This document shows, piece after piece, positions 7,898-15,005 of a stretch of 64,000 bases of DNA. Source of the stretch: Candidatus Paraprevotella stercoravium (GTDB taxonomy: Bacteria > Bacteroidota > Bacteroidia > Bacteroidales > Bacteroidaceae); the NCBI GenBank assembly GCA_944320795.1, contig CALUIU010000002.1:124001-188000 (forward strand), written 5' to 3'. Within the stretch, counting starts at the first letter, position 1. Each line of letters opens with the position of its first letter. The notes under the pieces are model-generated. The model saw only the letters and a list, made by a program, of their open reading frames with translations. It did not search any database and was not told the origin of the DNA. A program made the position numbers and the translations under genes.

Positions 7898-9202
7898 ATG
7901 GACACAACCAGTTCATCCAATTTTATTTATCATAATATTCAAGAAACAGAAGCGGGATTCACAAATTTCATGGAATTGCCATCTCAGGGATTTAATATCC
8001 TGATTAAAGCAAAACGGTTTGGAAAATGGTTCTTGCTGAAAGGACTGAAAGAAGAATATCGACATAACCCGGTATTCCAGGAGGTTCTGCGCAAAGAATT
8101 CGAGATTATGGCCAATCTGTCACATCCGTCGATTGTATCCGTATTCTCCAAGGAAGAAATAGCTCCCTACGGAATGTGTATTGTCATGGAATATATCGAC
8201 GGAATCACGCTGACTGAGTTTATGCTACAACAGCAAACGGAAGAGCAACGCTTGCGCATATTTTACGGCATTCTGGACGCCATACGCTATATTCATAGTC
8301 ATCAAGTAGTACATCGTGACCTGAAGCCATCAAACATCCTGATTACCCACAACAACCGGAATGTAAAGATCATCGATTTCGGTCTTTCCGACACAGACTA
8401 TTACACCATATTAAAGGAACCCGCAGGCACAAAAAAATATATGTCTCCGGAACAGCAACTCGGCAATACGCCTGACGTACGAAACGATATCTACAGTCTG
8501 GGCGTCATTCTCATGAATCTGAATCCGGGTAAAGCTTATCACGGAATCATCAAACGGTGCATCGCTCCAATAGAACAGCGTTTTTCGGATATAGACCAAC
8601 TTGAAAAGGCCCTGCAGGATGTCTCAAACCGTAAAAAACGCCGCTGGTTAGTCGGTCTGACTGCCTTAACCATTATTTTAGCTTCACTCATCGTATGGCA
8701 AAGCGTGCAGTTACAACAACTTTCGGATGAACGTTCTCTCTCGACCGACAGTATCAGTGCCATGAAACAGATGATCACTCTTACCAACCAAAAGCACAAC
8801 GAAAAGTTGAAAGAGCAGGAAAAGGTCATTACAGAGATCAGTGACAGTCTGGAACGGGTCAATCTCCTTAATCAGAAATTAAGTTATCTGGAAAAACATG
8901 AAATGAAAGTAAAACAAAGTATTGAGGACGGTAAAAAAGAAATGGACCGGTATATGCTAAGTACCGGAATCCTACAACATGTAGACACTCTGTCTTCTAT
9001 CCTATATTATAAAGCAGACAAATACAGCAATCTAGCAATAGAAGTATTGGAGCATGCAAAAGCATACAGTCGACAACTGGCTCCAGAACTCACAGAAAAC
9101 GAATGCAGCCAAATTGAATATTTGCTCAATAATTATGTGCATGAAAAGTATACAAAAAAATGGTTAAACAAAATTACTGAACTTTCAAAGCAACAATACT
9201 AA
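7898..9202 (+). CDS. Transmembrane Ser/Thr protein kinase
   Basis: A eukaryotic-type (Hanks) kinase domain fills residues 25-240. The ATP lysine is K48 in FLLKGLK, with an acidic alpha-C helix (KEFE, 66-69). The catalytic loop HRDLKPSNIL starts at 139 with D141, DFG is at 160-162, and the P+1 region is GTKKYMSPEQQ. The glycine-rich loop is weak (SQGFNILIKAKRFGKW lacks GxGxxG) and the C-lobe is short. A single TM helix spans about 250-268, followed by a long coiled coil (about 271-350) and a helical tail that should lie in the periplasm. The topology is receptor-like: kinase inside, sensor outside. It overlaps the next gene by one base (TAATG), so the two are coupled. Confidence 0.88.
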   Translation: MDTTSSSNFIYHNIQETEAGFTNFMELPSQGFNILIKAKRFGKWFLLKGLKEEYRHNPVFQEVLRKEFEIMANLSHPSIVSVFSKEEIAPYGMCIVMEYIDGITLTEFMLQQQTEEQRLRIFYGILDAIRYIHSHQVVHRDLKPSNILITHNNRNVKIIDFGLSDTDYYTILKEPAGTKKYMSPEQQLGNTPDVRNDIYSLGVILMNLNPGKAYHGIIKRCIAPIEQRFSDIDQLEKALQDVSNRKKRRWLVGLTALTIILASLIVWQSVQLQQLSDERSLSTDSISAMKQMITLTNQKHNEKLKEQEKVITEISDSLERVNLLNQKLSYLEKHEMKVKQSIEDGKKEMDRYMLSTGILQHVDTLSSILYYKADKYSNLAIEVLEHAKAYSRQLAPELTENECSQIEYLLNNYVHEKYTKKWLNKITELSKQQY

Positions 9203-9780
9203 TGAATCTACCAACTGTCAATGATAAACAGATTATAGAAATCTTGAAAAAACAGACCGAGCAAGTAATCGGTCAGCCGGTCAAAACTCCAAAAGACTTC
9301 ACGCTTCTGGCAGAAAAGATCTTCAGACGCATTCATGTGCAGATCAGCCCCACCACTCTGAAGCGTCTCTGGGGATACCTGAACGAACCGGTAGCTCCAC
9401 GCCCGTCTACACTAAACTATCTGGCTCAGTTCTTAGGTTATTCCAATCTGGCTTCATTTTGCGAAAGCGTACATTGTCCGCTCGACCCGCAAAGCCATTT
9501 GGTGATCAGCCGTATGATTGCAGCGGAACAGATTCCTCTACGCGCCCATATCCGCCTGACCTGGGCTCCGGAACGTGTCTGCGAAATCGTCCACGAAGGT
9601 AACGGAAAATTTTCTGTGCTCCGATCACAGAAAACCAAGCTAGAAGCCGGGGATACATTCGAATGCAAACTGTTTATCGAAAAGGAGCCGCTGTACCTTT
9701 ACAATCTGATACATTCGGGCCAGGAAATCCCGGCATATGTAGCCGGAAAAAAGGACGGAATCTATTTTGAATATATCTGA
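9202..9780 (+). CDS. HTH-like protein coupled to the Ser/Thr kinase
   Basis: The 192-residue soluble protein starts on the last base of the kinase stop codon. Its N-terminal half (about 15-90) is helical. The segment ISPTTLKRLWGYLNEP followed by RPSTLNYLAQFLGYSNLASFC looks like a helix-turn-helix in the style of XRE/phage-repressor domains. The C-terminal half (about 105-192) is rich in beta strands and may bind a ligand or be phosphorylated. I do not recognise a named family. The coupled position makes it the likely partner or substrate of the kinase; DNA binding is inferred from the HTH-like spacing only. No terminator directly follows. Confidence 0.7.
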   Translation: MNLPTVNDKQIIEILKKQTEQVIGQPVKTPKDFTLLAEKIFRRIHVQISPTTLKRLWGYLNEPVAPRPSTLNYLAQFLGYSNLASFCESVHCPLDPQSHLVISRMIAAEQIPLRAHIRLTWAPERVCEIVHEGNGKFSVLRSQKTKLEAGDTFECKLFIEKEPLYLYNLIHSGQEIPAYVAGKKDGIYFEYI

Positions 9781-9896
9781 CCGGTTACAAACCCTCTACA
9801 ACTCTATGAATAAATTATTTTGTATTTATAACAAAAGTGTATATAATTGATATAAGTCAATAAATACGCCTTTTTATGCTGAAAAACATATTTTTG

Positions 9897-9929
9897 TTTG
9901 GAAAAGGTACTTTAGGAGTTGTATCTTTG
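9897..9929 (+). promoter_or_regulatory. Strong consensus promoter for the microprotein gene
   Basis: TTTG at 9897-9900, 21 bases, then TATCTTTG at 9922-9929. Transcription should start near 9936, giving a leader of about 85 bases. The leader contains a small hairpin (CCGAT, 4 bases, ATCGG) around 9967-9980. Confidence 0.75.
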
Positions 9930-10019
9930 CAGTGCAAAACAAAGGATAACACAAATAAAAGGACTGCCGATAGAGATCGGAGTTAACAAAAGATTGTTTA
10001 ATACAAAAAATTGAGAATT

Positions 10020-10163
10020 ATGGCATTTTTTATGTTTGTAATTATCGCTGTAGGCGTAAGCGCAGCTGTAGTAGAGTTTAACAAGAGCAATGGTAAGTTC
10101 TTCAAGAAAGGAAATACAATGTTTTTCCGTGATGAGGACTTGAAAAACGGTGCAACCTGCTAA
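10020..10163 (+). CDS. 47-residue membrane microprotein
   Basis: The ATG at 10020 opens a 47-codon gene, too short for many gene finders. The first 20 residues form one hydrophobic helix (MAFFMFVIIAVGVSAAVVEF). A basic, polar tail follows (NKSNGKFFKKGNTMFF, then RDEDLKNGATC). One TM helix with positive residues after it predicts an inner-membrane protein with its C-terminus in the cytoplasm. It has its own consensus promoter at 9897-9929 and a terminator at 10213-10241, so it is an independent unit. Full promoter, leader, ORF and terminator together argue that it is real. The function is unknown; small membrane proteins often bind and tune larger membrane partners, and the kinase upstream is one candidate. 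Confidence 0.68.
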   Translation: MAFFMFVIIAVGVSAAVVEFNKSNGKFFKKGNTMFFRDEDLKNGATC

Positions 10164-10212
10164 AAACGGGTTTTTGCACTTTAAAATTGAGATTTATTAA
10201 TTTGTAGATATG

Positions 10213-10241
10213 AGCGGAACCTTTTCAGGCTCCGTTTTTTT
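10213..10241 (+). terminator. Terminator after the microprotein gene
   Basis: The hairpin CGGAACC/GGCTCCG has one mismatch and a 6-base loop, followed by seven Ts (10235-10241). Confidence 0.75.
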
Positions 10242-10303
10242 GTACCATTTTCTTTCTAATTATTCCTCACTGAAAACTTTTCAGAAAATAAAGATGTCCC
10301 ATC

Positions 10304-10333
10304 TTGTTTTGTTGCAATTTATGTTTATCTTTG
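10304..10333 (+). promoter_or_regulatory. Promoter for guaD
   Basis: TTG at 10304-10306, 19 bases, then TATCTTTG at 10326-10333. It sits 25 bases before the ATG at 10358. This rules out an in-frame ATG at 10304 as the true start. Confidence 0.75.
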
Positions 10334-10357
10334 CCTAAAACAGAAAAAATCAAGTTT

Positions 10358-10825
10358 ATGAAGAAAGAAGATTTCATGAAACTCGCCATCACCTTGTCCA
10401 TCGAAAACGTAAAGAATGGCGGGGGACCTTTTGGGGCTGTTATTGTAAAAGACGATCAAGTCATCGCCACAGGAGTGAACCGGGTAACCAGTAACCATGA
10501 TCCCACAGCTCATGCCGAGGTAAGCGCCATACGAAGTGCTTGCGCCTTGTTGCGTACTTTTGATCTGAGCGGATGCGATATCTATACTTCATGCGAACCC
10601 TGCCCCATGTGCCTAGGAGCCATTTACTGGGCACATATCGATCATATTTATTATGGAAACAACAAAAGCGATGCTGCCGCCATCGGTTTTGACGATTCCT
10701 TTATTTATGAGGAAATGGCTTTGGACCGTCAGGACCGAAAAAAGAAAATGACAGAACTGTTGCATGATGAAGCGCTTCAGGCCTTCGAAGCCTGGAAAAA
10801 TAAGAGTGATAAAGTGGAATATTAA
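10358..10825 (+). CDS. guaD: Guanine deaminase (cytidine-deaminase fold)
   Basis: GuaD converts guanine to xanthine and ammonia in purine salvage, in the cytoplasm. The 155-residue protein carries the zinc deaminase signature: HAEVSAIR (zinc His and catalytic Glu, about 52-59) and SCEPCPMCLGAIYWA (two zinc Cys, about 82-96). From the N-terminus through GGPFGAVIVKD to the C-terminal FEAWKN...VEY it closely follows the Bacillus subtilis GuaD pattern, including GFDDSFIY, rather than tRNA-specific TadA. The start at 10358 is chosen because an upstream in-frame ATG overlaps the promoter. Confidence 0.88.
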   Translation: MKKEDFMKLAITLSIENVKNGGGPFGAVIVKDDQVIATGVNRVTSNHDPTAHAEVSAIRSACALLRTFDLSGCDIYTSCEPCPMCLGAIYWAHIDHIYYGNNKSDAAAIGFDDSFIYEEMALDRQDRKKKMTELLHDEALQAFEAWKNKSDKVEY

Positions 10826-10947
10826 TACTTGCATACTCAAAAAACAGGATTATCTCCCGAACAAAATCATGGAAAACAGGTATTGTCCAAATTACGCATA
10901 TCCTGTTATTTTGCAGACGCAAAAACAAATAACAGATATAGAAGCAT

Positions 10948-11331
10948 ATGAGTACCATCGATTTTCCTGATTTGAATATACCAGAAATTAAAGTACTGTT
11001 CAACCACATCTATGAGTTGAAGAAAGGAGTGCGCCGCATGGCACTTTATACCATGAACAAGAAAAATTTGGCATATGCCGTGACTCGAGTACAAAGTCAA
11101 GGATTATCCTATGCCATTCAGGAGATTGACGGTTACCGCATCAATCTGTTTATCGGATGTGAAGAATGTATTGCCGCCATACGTATGTTTATCGACCGCC
11201 CCTTGAATCAGCTTACTCCCGAAGAGGACTTTATTTTAGGAGCTTTACTGGGATATGATGTCTGCATGCAGTGCAAACGTTTCTGTTCCCGCAAGTCGGA
11301 GCAGATCAGAAACAGTCAGGATATAGCCTGA
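10948..11331 (+). CDS. DUF2023 family protein
   Basis: This 127-residue cytoplasmic protein matches the compact Bacteroidetes/Porphyromonas DUF2023 family. It has a helical opening (IPEIKVLFNHIYELKKGVRR), a central beta region, and a conserved cysteine set: GCEEC (about 67-71) and CMQCKRFC (about 107-114). The clustered Cys residues suggest metal or redox chemistry. The family is often linked with flavodoxin genes, but none lies beside it here. It follows guaD by 122 bases, so a shared transcript is possible. It is closed by a strong bidirectional terminator. Function is unknown. Confidence 0.78.
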   Translation: MSTIDFPDLNIPEIKVLFNHIYELKKGVRRMALYTMNKKNLAYAVTRVQSQGLSYAIQEIDGYRINLFIGCEECIAAIRMFIDRPLNQLTPEEDFILGALLGYDVCMQCKRFCSRKSEQIRNSQDIA

Positions 11332-11420
11332 AAGCATCCTTACAAGCGGACTCCACAAAATATCGCAGACGCAAGCGCAGAAAATCAGCTGGGCAAATAA
11401 TGTTCAGCTATATGCTAACT

Positions 11421-11480
11421 ACAAACAAAAAAATCATCACGAGGATTTTTCACATTACCTCGTGATGATTTTTTTTGTTT
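11421..11480. terminator. Bidirectional terminator between DUF2023 and sugE genes
   Basis: A 13-bp perfect stem (AATCATCACGAGG at 11433-11445 and its complement at 11458-11470) is flanked by A-rich and T-rich runs on both sides. It serves the converging plus-strand DUF2023 and minus-strand M64-ybjQ-sugE transcripts. Confidence 0.88.
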
Positions 11481-11492
11481 GGTCGGGACTAT

Positions 11493-11816
11493 CTATCCCA
11501 ACATCTTCAGACCTATAATCGAGATGATCAACGTGACGATGAAAAACAGGCGCCAGAAAGAGGCGGGTTCGTGAAAGAAGATAATGCCCAAAAGCACCGT
11601 CCCCACCGCGCCGATTCCGGTCCACACAGGATAGGCAGTACCGATGGGCAGGGTCTGCACGGCCTTGGCCAGCAACAGCATACTCAAAGTCAGGCTGATC
11701 AGGAAACCGGCTCCCCACAAATAGAACTCCATACCGGAAATACCTTTCATCTTGCCCAGACAAAAGGCAAAGCACGATTCAAAGCATCCGGCAATGATCA
11801 AGATAATCCAACTCAT
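11493..11816 (-). CDS. sugE: SMR transporter of the SugE/Gdx type
   Basis: The 107-residue protein has four TM helices, the size of the small multidrug resistance family, which works as an antiparallel dimer. The essential membrane Glu is in AGCFES (about residue 13). The start MSWIILIIAG and the segment LPIGTAYPVWTGIGAVG match SugE/Gdx rather than EmrE/QacE. Gdx proteins export guanidinium in exchange for protons. The start at 11816 is chosen because this N-terminus lines up with SugE; a longer reading would run into ybjQ. It is last in the operon M64 peptidase-ybjQ-sugE, 17 bases after ybjQ. I saw no guanidine riboswitch. Confidence 0.85.
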   Translation of the reverse strand: MSWIILIIAGCFESCFAFCLGKMKGISGMEFYLWGAGFLISLTLSMLLLAKAVQTLPIGTAYPVWTGIGAVGTVLLGIIFFHEPASFWRLFFIVTLIISIIGLKMLG

Positions 11817-11833
11817 ACAGCCGTCCGCTCTGT

Positions 11834-12154
11834 TTATTCCACCCACACAGCCGTACCGCTGCAAGTCACCATCAGCATACTGGAGTTGGAACCTACGGTT
11901 TCATAGTCCAAATCAACGCCCACAATAGCATTGGCACCCAGGCGCTCGGCTTCTTGCTGCATCTCGCTCAGCGCCGTGGCTTTGGCTTCGCGCAACACTT
12001 CTTCATACGAACCGGAACGGCCTCCGAAAATATCACGCACCGAAGCGAACAGGTCGCGCACGAAATTGGCACCGATAATGGTTTCGCCACTCACGATTCC
12101 GTAATAGTGAACAATTCTTTTTCCTTCGATCGAAGGGGTTGTCGTTACAATCAT
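11834..12154 (-). CDS. YbjQ/UPF0145 family protein
   Basis: The 106-residue protein is a typical member of the YbjQ family, formerly called heavy-metal-binding domain. It opens [23 protein letters not shown]. It contains the family core [18 protein letters not shown] and [14 protein letters not shown], and ends in a beta strand with [13 protein letters not shown]. The family forms pentameric rings; its biochemical function is not established. The gene lies 18 bases downstream of the M64 peptidase and 17 bases upstream of sugE. Confidence 0.88.
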   Translation of the reverse strand: MIVTTTPSIEGKRIVHYYGIVSGETIIGANFVRDLFASVRDIFGGRSGSYEEVLREAKATALSEMQQEAERLGANAIVGVDLDYETVGSNSSMLMVTCSGTAVWVE

Positions 12155-12172
12155 ATCTTTCTGTTTTTAAGG

Positions 12173-13462
12173 TTATTCTGTATAGAAACGGATCAGACGG
12201 TCCAGAATGCGCACACAAACGGGACAGAACACCGGAGCGTCATTCGTCTTCATGCGGCAGTCCTGAAAAGCGCGGTACACTCCCTTTGACTGATAGCCGG
12301 CACCTTCGTACACTCCAATTTTGGTGTAGAGGTCTTTTCCCGTAGCCGGTGTCGGTATGGGGGTGCCTTCGGGCAGCATGTCCTTCCACTTGCTGTCAAA
12401 GTCCGTCAACGTGGTGATATTCTGTTCGTAAGGCTCCACACCAGCCGGATACATCGGCTCAAACTCATCGTCATAGTAATACTCGTCGGCCAACCCCGCA
12501 AAGCTGTGTCCGAATTCATGTACCACTACCGAACGGTAGCTCTCATGGCGCGATGAAGTCAGCGTGTAGGAATTATAGATACCGCCCCCGCCATAGTTCT
12601 CGGTATTGGCCAGAATCACTATATGCTCATAGGGCACTCCGGCCAACAGATTATGCAACTGCTTCAAGTGCAGTGTGGTGAGGTAACGGTCGGAATAAAA
12701 AGTGTCAAAATGCGAATCGACTGCCGTTTTCTTCCAGATGCCTTTTCCGGGAATGCTTACTCCCGAATCATCCGACTCCGAAGCCACAGCCACAAAGTTG
12801 AAATGCTTCTGTTGCGATTTGAAAGGTTCGTGATCGAGCAGCGCTTCCACAGCTACCTCACAGTCTTTGTAGAACTGGGACATCTGCTCGGCCGTATAGC
12901 CTTCGGCCACAAAAGCCACATCGATGCATTGCTCCGGACTGCCGTTCTGACGGATATAGCGATGGGGAGTGACGGGCAGCGAATCAAGCCGGCGGATCAG
13001 AATATCCTTTGGATCGACAGGGTGTGTGAGCGAGGAGGAGATTTTTCCCCGATTGTCGAACAAGGAAACAGTGATGTTCACCCTATTTTTGGGATAAGGC
13101 ACCAGGAAACAGTTCTCAAAGGATTTCGCCACACGGGTTGCCTCCTCGGTGCCCTGCCATTCCTGAAACAGAGTAGCAAAGGAATTACGGTAAATCGTAT
13201 CGCCTGTGGCGGCATCACACATCGTAATCTGTCCGTAACCGCGCAGGTGCAGGTCTTTCAAATGATGGCGGCGTCCGGCCCACCCCGAAAACGAACAAAG
13301 TTGGTCTACAAACAGTTGCTGTTGCTTGTCTGTACCAGAGAAGGTATAGTCCAGACGCAAGGTGCGGTTCTCAAAATAGGTATCAAAATTCTGGCCTCTT
13401 ACTCCCGAAATGCCCAGACAGGACAATAGAAGAACGGCCAGCATGCTTTTCTTTCTTTTCAT
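12173..13462 (-). CDS. Secreted M64 family metallopeptidase
   Basis: The 429-residue exported protease has a signal peptide (MKRKKS, hydrophobic core, cleavage after GVRG/Q at about 24). A beta-rich N-terminal domain runs to about 150. The catalytic domain carries the zinc motif HEFGHSFAGLADEYY at about residues 314-328, the HExGH...D pattern of peptidase family M64 (named after Clostridium ramosum IgA protease). Two Cys near the C-terminus (DCRMK, FCPVCVRI) may form a disulfide. The start at 13462 is chosen because it gives the signal peptide and follows the promoter at 13514-13484. It leads the operon with ybjQ and sugE. Whether it cuts IgA cannot be told from sequence. Confidence 0.88.
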   Translation of the reverse strand: MKRKKSMLAVLLLSCLGISGVRGQNFDTYFENRTLRLDYTFSGTDKQQQLFVDQLCSFSGWAGRRHHLKDLHLRGYGQITMCDAATGDTIYRNSFATLFQEWQGTEEATRVAKSFENCFLVPYPKNRVNITVSLFDNRGKISSSLTHPVDPKDILIRRLDSLPVTPHRYIRQNGSPEQCIDVAFVAEGYTAEQMSQFYKDCEVAVEALLDHEPFKSQQKHFNFVAVASESDDSGVSIPGKGIWKKTAVDSHFDTFYSDRYLTTLHLKQLHNLLAGVPYEHIVILANTENYGGGGIYNSYTLTSSRHESYRSVVVHEFGHSFAGLADEYYYDDEFEPMYPAGVEPYEQNITTLTDFDSKWKDMLPEGTPIPTPATGKDLYTKIGVYEGAGYQSKGVYRAFQDCRMKTNDAPVFCPVCVRILDRLIRFYTE

Positions 13463-13483
13463 AACAGTATATTGGTTTTGTCG

Positions 13484-13514
13484 CAAAAATAAAGAGTTTT
13501 CGGGACTTCGCCAA
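13484..13514 (-). promoter_or_regulatory. Promoter for the M64-ybjQ-sugE operon
   Basis: The minus strand reads TTG (13514-13512), 20 bases, TATTTTTG (13491-13484). The box is 21 bases upstream of the chosen ATG. This excludes the longer upstream reading to 13555. Confidence 0.72.
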
Positions 13515-13653
13515 GCTTTGTTTTTAAATGTGACTGCGAAAGAAGTGAGAAACAAGAGGAACTTTTCTTGCCGGATTCCGAAAAAATTGCGAATATTGCA
13601 GCATGTTTTTCAGGAGGCACCCCCATGTGTACTTCCAATAATCCAATCACTCT

Positions 13654-14313
13654 ATGACTAAGAAAGAACTGTATCAACATATTATCGACTATTTTGAGGA
13701 AGCCATGCCTGTGGCCGAAACCGAGCTGCACTATTCCAATCCCTTCGAACTGCTGGTGGCCGTCATCCTGTCAGCGCAATGTACCGACAAAAGGGTGAAC
13801 CAGATCACTCCGGCTCTGTTCGAGGCTTTTCCCGACGCGGCGACTCTGGCTGCCCAAAGCCCCGACACGGTGTTTGAATACATCCGCAGTGTGAGCTATC
13901 CCAACAACAAGGCGAAACATCTGGTGAGCATGGCACGTATGCTGTTGGAAGAGTATCAGGGAGAGGTTCCGTCGGACCTGGACCAGCTGGTACGCTTGCC
14001 GGGAGTGGGACGCAAAACGGCCAATGTGATTCAGGCCGTGATCTTCCAAAAGGCAGCCATGGCAGTAGACACGCATGTGTTCCGCGTGAGCCACCGTATC
14101 GGTCTGGTGACCGATCGCTGCACCACCCCGCTGAGTGTGGAAAAACAGCTGGTGCGCTATTTCCCAGAAGAACTGATTCCGAAAGCACACCATTGGCTCA
14201 TCCTGCACGGCCGCTACACCTGCACGGCACGCAATCCCAAATGCGACGCCTGCGGCCTGAAAGCCTATTGCCGCGAATATCGCAAAAAATACAAATTGTC
14301 GGAAAAGAAATAA
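13654..14313 (+). CDS. nth: Endonuclease III
   Basis: Nth is the base-excision-repair DNA glycosylase/AP lyase for oxidised pyrimidines. The 219 residues are the normal length. The helix-hairpin-helix reads LPGVGRKTANVI, with the catalytic Lys in GRKTA (about 122). The catalytic Asp is in VDTHVFRVSHRIGL (about 140). The 4Fe-4S cluster loop C-X6-C-X2-C-X5-C is complete (CTARNPKCDACGLKAYC). The next gene, a Crp/Fnr regulator, starts 18 bases after the stop, so they are probably co-transcribed. Confidence 0.97.
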   Translation: MTKKELYQHIIDYFEEAMPVAETELHYSNPFELLVAVILSAQCTDKRVNQITPALFEAFPDAATLAAQSPDTVFEYIRSVSYPNNKAKHLVSMARMLLEEYQGEVPSDLDQLVRLPGVGRKTANVIQAVIFQKAAMAVDTHVFRVSHRIGLVTDRCTTPLSVEKQLVRYFPEELIPKAHHWLILHGRYTCTARNPKCDACGLKAYCREYRKKYKLSEKK

Positions 14314-14330
14314 CCGGAAAGCCTCAGCTC

Positions 14331-14897
14331 ATGGCTCCATACAATCGTTATATGTCGGAAATAGACACCGACTTCTTTCGGACCATCTGCCTGCAACATG
14401 GCGAAATGCGTTCGTATCGGAAAGGGGAATATCTGCTTCACGGAGAGGTGTTTCCCTACGTCGGACTGGTAGAAAGCGGAGTGTTTAAATACTCCTGCCC
14501 GGGCGCGGAAGGTAAGACGCACACCATCGGCTTTGCCTTCGAAGGTGAATTTGTGGGCGACTATCCCAACTGTCTGTATCAGCGGAAGCCGGAAGTGCAG
14601 ATTCAGGCCCTTACTCCCTGCCGGGTGATTCTGTGTCCGGCAGAAAAATTAATGCGCCACTTCGAGCTGAGTCTGGAGAATCAGACACACGCCCGCATCG
14701 CGGCCGAGCAGCTATTCATGCAGATTTATTCCCGCTATATGGACCTGTACCGTTTCACTCCCGAAGAGCGTTACCAACAGCTTCTCCGGCAGCATCGGGA
14801 AATGGTCCAGCGGATACCACTCAAGGAAATCGCCTCGTTCCTGCGCATCACTCCCATACACATGAGCCGCATTCGAAAGAAACTTTTGCAGGAATAA
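14331..14897 (+). CDS. Crp/Fnr family transcriptional regulator
   Basis: The 188-residue protein has a cyclic-nucleotide-binding-type beta-barrel (about 20-115: RKGEYLLHGEV, GLVESGVFKY, FAFEGEFVGDYP). A dimer helix follows, then a C-terminal winged helix (about 150-185: IPLKEIASFLRITPIHMSRIRKKL). Recognition-helix residues are in TPIHMSRIRKK. There is no Fnr-type cysteine cluster, so it is not an iron-sulfur Fnr; the ligand is unknown. The start at 14331 falls after nth and matches the family N-terminus. Many Bacteroidetes regulators of this class govern neighbouring genes, and the MutS-like gene just downstream is a possible target. Confidence 0.88.
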   Translation: MAPYNRYMSEIDTDFFRTICLQHGEMRSYRKGEYLLHGEVFPYVGLVESGVFKYSCPGAEGKTHTIGFAFEGEFVGDYPNCLYQRKPEVQIQALTPCRVILCPAEKLMRHFELSLENQTHARIAAEQLFMQIYSRYMDLYRFTPEERYQQLLRQHREMVQRIPLKEIASFLRITPIHMSRIRKKLLQE

Positions 14898-14900
14898 GCG

Positions 14901-14922
14901 CTAAACATTTGTTTAGTTTTTA
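14901..14922 (+). terminator. Short hairpin terminator after the Crp/Fnr gene
   Basis: CTAAACA, TT, TGTTTAG followed by TTTTT. The stem is 7 bp and AT-rich, so it is weaker than others in the window. Confidence 0.6.
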
Positions 14923-14952
14923 ATCAGGTAAAAGGATTTTCTCTCCATAAGT

Positions 14953-14983
14953 TTTGTCTCCCCAAGGAAACTGACTACTTTTG
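14953..14983 (+). promoter_or_regulatory. Promoter for the MutS-like gene
   Basis: TTTG at 14953-14956, 19 bases, then TACTTTTG at 14976-14983, 22 bases before the ATG at 15006. Confidence 0.75.
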
Positions 14984-15005
14984 AAAATAAAAACACTTGT
15001 TTCTT

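Noticed and set aside
10304-10357. 18-codon N-terminal extension of guaD
   Set aside because: It overlaps the TTG/TATCTTTG promoter, and the GuaD family begins at the ATG at 10358.
11475-11906. 143-codon plus-strand frame opposite sugE and ybjQ
   Set aside because: Gln/His-rich composition and overlap with two well supported genes.
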